Shown here: positions 6,765-9,750 of the stretch, one piece after another | Numbering within the stretch: position 1 is the stretch's first letter | How the letters are laid out: each line of letters starts with the position of its first letter | Assembly: GCA_905235955.1 (NCBI GenBank) | Contig: CAJONN010000028.1 | Span: 13,675 to 23,424 of the forward strand | Direction of reading: 5' to 3' | Source of the DNA: an uncultured Marinilabiliaceae bacterium | GTDB taxonomy: Bacteria > Bacteroidota > Bacteroidia > Bacteroidales > Marinilabiliaceae | Length of the DNA: 9,750 nucleotides | Made by a program: the position numbers and the translations under genes | Notes under the pieces: generated by a model | Databases searched by the model: none | What the model saw: the letters and a program-made list of their open reading frames with translations, nothing else | Told to the model about the DNA's origin: nothing

Positions 6765-7517
6765 TCAGATTGTGCGCCTTCTGAATTCGCTACATACAAT
6801 AGCCGTAGCTGCTGCTACATTGAGGCTTTCGCTTGTGATAGCGCCAAGCGGATAAGGCGGAATGAAGAGTTTATGACTTACATATTGTTGTAGTGCCGGA
6901 GCAATGCCTTTGCCCTCGTTGCCCATAATTATGTAGCCTTTTGTGGTGAGTGGGGTAGAGTATATGTTGCTACCTTCGAGGAATGTGCCATACACTGGCA
7001 GTTGCGCACCTTGTTTGTTGTTGCGAAACAGAACTTCGAGGTCGACTTCTTCAACTCTTACGCGTGCTATTGCTCCCATTGTAGCTTGTATGGTTTTAGG
7101 GTTGTAAGCATCGGCACAGTTTTTTGAGCAGATGATGTGTCGCAGTCCGAACCAGTCGGCTGTGCGAATGATGGTGCCTAAATTGCCCGGATCTTGTATG
7201 TCGTCAAGCACAAGCACAAGTGTATCAGCAGTGCTAAGTTCGATGTTGGGCTTGCGAAATATGGCTACAAGTTTAGATGGCGTTTTTAGCTGCGATATGG
7301 CTTTGAGATCTTGCTCAGTGCAGTCGTTTACATCGGTGCAAGATGCTCTGAATGGTTCAATTACCTCAGGCAGACCAACAATGTAGGTTGGTGTCAGTCC
7401 GCCACGCACAAGGTCGGCTGTGAGTTTTGCACCTTCGGCCACAAAGAGTTCGTGTTGGTCGCGTTGCTTTTTTTGTGATAGCTGTACGATGAGTTTCTTT
7501 TTATTGATGCTGAGCAT
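6765..7517 (-). CDS. SpoU/TrmH-family RNA 2'-O-methyltransferase
   Basis: An S-adenosylmethionine-dependent SPOUT methyltransferase that probably 2'-O-methylates a ribose in rRNA or tRNA. Residue numbers here use the longer frame beginning at 7550. An N-terminal RNA-binding substrate domain has the usual FVAEGAKLTADLV (36-48). The three SpoU motifs follow: motif 1 DIQDPGNLGTIIRTADWFG (117-135) with Asn123 and Arg129, motif 2 YIIMGNEGKGI (206-216) with Glu212, and motif 3 IPPYPLGAITSESLNVAAATA (230-250). I place the start at 7517 (MLSINKKKL), 11 codons inside the longer frame. Two TATTTTTG promoter boxes occupy 7538-7555, overlapping the extra codons, and related proteins begin near this K-rich helix. 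It leads the operon with the EamA transporter and TPR gene. Whether it is RlmB-like or acts on another position cannot be settled here. Confidence 0.9.
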   Translation of the reverse strand: MLSINKKKLIVQLSQKKQRDQHELFVAEGAKLTADLVRGGLTPTYIVGLPEVIEPFRASCTDVNDCTEQDLKAISQLKTPSKLVAIFRKPNIELSTADTLVLVLDDIQDPGNLGTIIRTADWFGLRHIICSKNCADAYNPKTIQATMGAIARVRVEEVDLEVLFRNNKQGAQLPVYGTFLEGSNIYSTPLTTKGYIIMGNEGKGIAPALQQYVSHKLFIPPYPLGAITSESLNVAAATAIVCSEFRRRTI

Positions 7518-7537
7518 TGTCTGTTTGTTTGAGCACG

Positions 7538-7555
7538 CAAAAATACTCAAAAATA
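7538..7555 (-). promoter_or_regulatory. Tandem -7 boxes (two TATTTTTG) for the methyltransferase operon
   Basis: On the minus strand TATTTTTG occurs at 7555-7548 and again at 7545-7538, exactly ten bases apart. Both fit TAnnTTTG. The nearer one would give a leader of roughly 15 bases to the ATG at 7517. The distal box lies inside a perfect palindrome, CTCAAA (7546-7551) and TTTGAG (7556-7561) with a four-base centre. The palindrome may be an operator or chance in AT-rich DNA. No correctly spaced -33 TTTG is visible. Confidence 0.55.
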
Positions 7556-7637
7556 TTTGAGGAAACTTCCAAAAAAAGGTTTGTTCAGATAGTGGCTTTG
7601 CAAATATGTATTGTTTTTTCTTTCCTTATATAAAAAT

Positions 7638-8354
7638 CTACACTGATATGCAAATATCATCAGGCACGCTACACAAAGCTACGTTGAGAGCTGCAGCTTG
7701 GTCTATTAGGTTTTCTATTGAGCGTTCGTACTTTACGTGGGGCACTTTTGCCGTTAGTTTTATGCCTTGTGCTACTACAATGGTTATTTCGGCATAGTTG
7801 GTTAGCATTGTTATTTTGTGCTTTAGTCCGGCTTTTTGTACCTTGTCGGCTAAGAAGTTCTCAATATTTACAGCTACTTTCCCCATCTCCATAGAGTTTT
7901 GCCAGCCCACAAAGAGCACTTGCTCCCAATTGTTGAGCCAAAGAGATGTTTTGCTGTCCATATCTATCAAAAACTCTGCTATGCTATTTGCATCGTTGAG
8001 TTGTGGCAACTTCACCGAACCTGATAGGTAAGTGCATGACAATTCGCGTCCACCGCCTGTGATGCGCAATGCCAAACGCACTTGCATATTTGGGTACGAC
8101 ACGCTTAGGCGTTCGACGCCATCAGGTGCTGTGGCAATATGTTTGAGTCTGTTGCGCGAGAAGTCTTGCTTTATGAGTATGTCGGCTACATCAGACAAAA
8201 TGTACGGCGCAGTTTTGTCCATAGGGCGCTGATGTAGCACTGCTAAAGCTGATATATGTGAGAGAACAAAGTCAACCTTCGACGATGTTGCATCGCCTGA
8301 TATTAGTAACTCTGATGCCAATTTGTCTGATGAGAATTTTGGTTGCTTTGCCAT
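7638..8354 (-). CDS. Hypothetical protein, unrecognised (238 aa)
   Basis: I do not recognise this 238-residue protein. It has no signal peptide, no membrane segments and no nucleotide-binding, zinc or catalytic motif that I can see, so it is probably cytoplasmic. The N-terminal third looks helical (KLASELLIS, KVDFVLSHISALAVLHQR, IADILIKQD-like pattern at about 52-64). The middle alternates strands (LSVSYPNMQVRLALRITGG, 83-101; ELSCTYLSGSV, 103-113). Near 141-153 there is an aromatic cluster with three Trp residues. The end of the chain is mixed strands and a helix. The start at 8354 is the first Met of the frame. It lies 80 bp downstream of the lytic transglycosylase and 120 bp upstream of the methyltransferase start, with no strong terminator on either side, so co-transcription with the transglycosylase is possible. 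Confidence 0.75.
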   Translation of the reverse strand: MAKQPKFSSDKLASELLISGDATSSKVDFVLSHISALAVLHQRPMDKTAPYILSDVADILIKQDFSRNRLKHIATAPDGVERLSVSYPNMQVRLALRITGGGRELSCTYLSGSVKLPQLNDANSIAEFLIDMDSKTSLWLNNWEQVLFVGWQNSMEMGKVAVNIENFLADKVQKAGLKHKITMLTNYAEITIVVAQGIKLTAKVPHVKYERSIENLIDQAAALNVALCSVPDDICISV

Positions 8355-8434
8355 AATTATTCTGATTATTTTTTGGATGATGATTGCTTATACGCAAAAA
8401 CTGATTTTTTGTTAGCAAAAACAATATGGCTCTT

Positions 8435-9352
8435 TTATTGTTGTGGCAAACGCAGTGTGTATGTTTTGTTTTTGGGGTTGGTTAGTTTGTTTTGTCTCAG
8501 CCATGGGTTGAGTGTTTTTATGGTTTTGTATGTTGTCTGATGTTCAATGGCAAATGCAGCTAAGTCTTCAATGTTGCTATCTATCGTTGTATCCCGATGT
8601 GCATAAGGGTGATATATGTCTGTTTCTGTCAGGTTGAAGCCGTAGTTGTCAGGGTTGCTCATTATTGCTTTGAGGGCTGCTATTCTGAACACGTAGCGTG
8701 CTGTCTCTTCGTTCCAAAGTATGTCGACATACTTCTGTTGTTGTTGCGATGCTATGCTTTTTCTGACTCTGTTTTGTCCGCAGTTGTATGCCGCAGCCAC
8801 CAATGTCCACGAGCCCAACGACTCATACGAGCGTCTGAGATATTGGCAGGCTGCACGTGTGCTTATTTCAGCATCGTAGCGTTGGTCAACTTCATCGTTT
8901 ACCTCTAATCCGAGTTCTTTTGCTGTTCCTTCAAGTAGCTGCCATAGTCCTACAGCTTTTGATGGCGAAACGGCGTTGGGAAGTAAGCAGCTTTCAGCCA
9001 CAGCCAGATATTTGAAGTCGGTTGGAATGTTATATTCTTTCAATATTGGTTCTATTATGGGGAAATATCGTCCTGAGCGTTTTAGTACCAATATGGTGTT
9101 GGTGTGCCAAAATGTGTTGGTAAGTATTTCACGGTCTAATGCTTCGTATACATCTTGCCTATCGAGTGGCAATTCTTCGCCAAATACTGATATTTTGTTG
9201 GGTATAGGTGGCAGGTTGGTTATGTGTGGTGTTGCGCCAAGTGTAGTTTCAGTGTTTGCTATGCTTTCTTGCTGAGTGGTATATGCTGTAAATGTGTAGA
9301 ATATGGAGCATAGTACGATGCCGATGCAGATATATATTATGTTTTTTTTCAT
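8435..9352 (-). CDS. mltD: MltD-like lytic transglycosylase (SLT domain)
   Basis: Cleaves the MurNAc-GlcNAc glycosidic bond of peptidoglycan, leaving a 1,6-anhydro end; acts in the periplasm. Numbering here uses the longer frame from 9388. The start chosen is the Met at 9352 (MKKNIIYI), because a signal/anchor helix (about 17-36) begins right there and the extra 12 codons lie within the tRNA terminator region. The SLT domain runs from about 108 to 215. It has the catalytic Glu132 in LAVAESCLLPNAVSPSKAVG, then GLWQLLEGTAKELGL (147-161) and AAAYNCGQNRV (198-208), the family's AAYN-G motif. The C-terminus (about 275-315: LAAFAIEHQTTYKTIKTLNP, then KTYTLRLP) resembles a reduced LysM-like or MltD tail, but no full LysM repeats are present. 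Length is about 305 residues. The gene follows tRNA-Ser on the same strand, 66 bp downstream, with a terminator between. Confidence 0.88.
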   Translation of the reverse strand: MKKNIIYICIGIVLCSIFYTFTAYTTQQESIANTETTLGATPHITNLPPIPNKISVFGEELPLDRQDVYEALDREILTNTFWHTNTILVLKRSGRYFPIIEPILKEYNIPTDFKYLAVAESCLLPNAVSPSKAVGLWQLLEGTAKELGLEVNDEVDQRYDAEISTRAACQYLRRSYESLGSWTLVAAAYNCGQNRVRKSIASQQQQKYVDILWNEETARYVFRIAALKAIMSNPDNYGFNLTETDIYHPYAHRDTTIDSNIEDLAAFAIEHQTTYKTIKTLNPWLRQNKLTNPKNKTYTLRLPQQ

Positions 9353-9374
9353 CAGAAGGGTGTGTTGGTTATAT

Positions 9375-9410
9375 AAAAAAACGGACAAAGTTTAAAAGCC
9401 TTGTCCGTTT
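9375..9410 (-). terminator. Rho-independent terminator of tRNA-Ser
   Basis: On the minus strand AAACGGACAA (9410-9401) pairs perfectly with TTGTCCGTTT (9388-9379) over ten pairs, with a 12-base loop; one further A-T pair extends the stem. Four more T residues follow (9378-9375). It begins eight bases after the tRNA 3' end. The loop holds TTTAAACTTTG, close to a -7 box, which might seed transcription of the mltD-like gene, though only weakly. Confidence 0.85.
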
Positions 9411-9417
9411 TATTCTG

Positions 9418-9502
9418 CGGAGAGACAGGGATTCGAACCCCGGGTACATTGCTGTACGACGGTTTTCAAGACCGTTGCAATCGACCACTCTGCCATCTCT
9501 CC
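9418..9502 (-). tRNA. tRNA-Ser (anticodon UGA)
   Basis: An 85-nt class II tRNA. The acceptor stem GGAGAGA (9502-9496) pairs with TCTCTCC (9425-9419), followed by the G73 discriminator typical of serine. The CCA end is not encoded. The anticodon stem ACGGT/ACCGT encloses the loop CTTGAAA, giving anticodon TGA, which reads UCA and other UCN codons. The long variable arm (GTAC paired with GTAC) is the serine hallmark, and the T-loop is TTCGAAT. D-arm sequence GCAGAGTGGTCGATTGC is normal. I see no mismatch that would suggest a pseudogene. Confidence 0.97.
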
Positions 9503-9549
9503 AGTATTGTTTGTGTGCGTTGTCAACCCGTTGTTTTCGTTTGACGATG

Positions 9550-9580
9550 CAAAGATAGACTATGTTTTTTTATTGTGCAA
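9550..9580 (-). promoter_or_regulatory. Promoter of tRNA-Ser (TTG-N20-TATCTTTG)
   Basis: On the minus strand TTG (9580-9578) is followed after 20 bases by TATCTTTG (9557-9550), a full match to the Bacteroidetes -33/-7 arrangement. The box ends 47 bases before the tRNA 5' end, leaving a leader to be processed by RNase P. Confidence 0.75.
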
Positions 9581-9687
9581 TAGTTAGCCTATTTTTTTTG
9601 AAAAATAACGATATTTTTTTTGCTGAAGATATGTTGCAAATTGAGCGGTGAACTGTATTTTTCACAGTTTCAATGTATTACATTCTT

Positions 9688-9713
9688 ACTCAAGTTTCGC
9701 AAGTAAAGTAGCC
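9688..9713. repeat. Third copy of the ACTYAAGTTTCGCAA repeat, possible end of a mobile element
   Basis: ACTCAAGTTTCGCAA (9688-9702) equals the right arm of the 2195-2298 element in reverse complement. It also matches the left arm at 17 of 18 positions when GTA is included, and at 21 of 26 overall to 9713. The next in-frame feature is an ATG at 9744 that runs off the window. This would fit the left end of an insertion sequence whose transposase begins just inside, but nothing beyond 9750 can be seen. Between the tRNA promoter and this repeat (9581-9687) I see no gene, only AT-rich DNA with a 6-bp hairpin, AACTGT/ACAGTT at 9652-9669. Confidence 0.5.
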
Positions 9714-9750
9714 CCGAAGTGGCGAAAGGAATACAACAAAAAAATGTCTT

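Noticed and set aside
8403..8430. AT-only hairpin after the mltD-like stop as a terminator
   Set aside because: TTTTTG pairs with CAAAAA over six positions, almost all A-T. It is too weak to call, so readthrough into the 238-aa gene remains possible.
9292..9558. 88-codon plus-strand frame running across the tRNA
   Set aside because: It runs antisense through the end of the mltD-like gene's upstream part, the terminator and the complete tRNA-Ser, so it is a chance frame.
9652..9669. AACTGT/ACAGTT hairpin as a terminator
   Set aside because: Six pairs with no T-run on either strand and no gene ending beside it, so it is not a convincing terminator.
1..9750. CRISPR array, phage or defence system
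   Set aside because: No regularly spaced direct repeats, no integrase, nuclease, toxin-antitoxin pair or phage structural protein is visible. The only repeat family is the ACTYAAGTTTCGCAA set of three copies.

Overview
The window looks like a chromosomal segment from a member of the Bacteroidetes, probably Bacteroidales. The evidence is the repeated TAnnTTTG promoter box, A-rich regions without Shine-Dalgarno sequences ahead of start codons, a DUF3078-type outer-membrane protein, and a tRNA gene without an encoded CCA end. It reads mostly as ordinary housekeeping and accessory chromosome. I see no CRISPR array, no complete transposase, no phage genes and no recognisable defence or biosynthetic cluster.

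Layout. Positions 71-2149 hold three genes on the minus strand: a short Ppx/GppA-type phosphatase, a 63-residue Cse60-like protein with its own promoter and a strong terminator, and a LuxR-type regulator whose receiver domain has lost its phosphoacceptor. A 254-bp divergent intergenic region (2150-2403) follows. It carries a 104-bp inverted-repeat element between two outward-facing promoter boxes. Positions 2404-4832 are a tight plus-strand operon: a YqaB-like HAD sugar phosphatase, an MscS-type mechanosensitive channel, and a DUF3078 outer-membrane beta-barrel. It ends at a terminator (4856-4895) that can serve both strands.

Positions 4924-7517 are a convergent minus-strand operon, read from right to left: a SpoU/TrmH-family rRNA/tRNA 2'-O-methyltransferase, an EamA/DMT-family transporter, and an exported TPR protein. 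The genes are spaced by a few bases or overlap. A tandem promoter box lies ahead of it. Further right, also on the minus strand, are an unrecognised 238-residue protein (7638-8354), an MltD-like lytic transglycosylase (8435-9352), and tRNA-Ser(UGA) (9418-9502) with a clear promoter and terminator.

The most unusual structure is the repeat ACTYAAGTTTCGCAA. It occurs as an inverted pair in the 2150-2403 intergenic region and again at 9688, near the right edge. There its similarity extends inward, as expected if an insertion sequence or related element begins there and runs past the window. The remaining points of interest are protein families that are unknown or in unusual company, and start codons that the promoter positions help decide.
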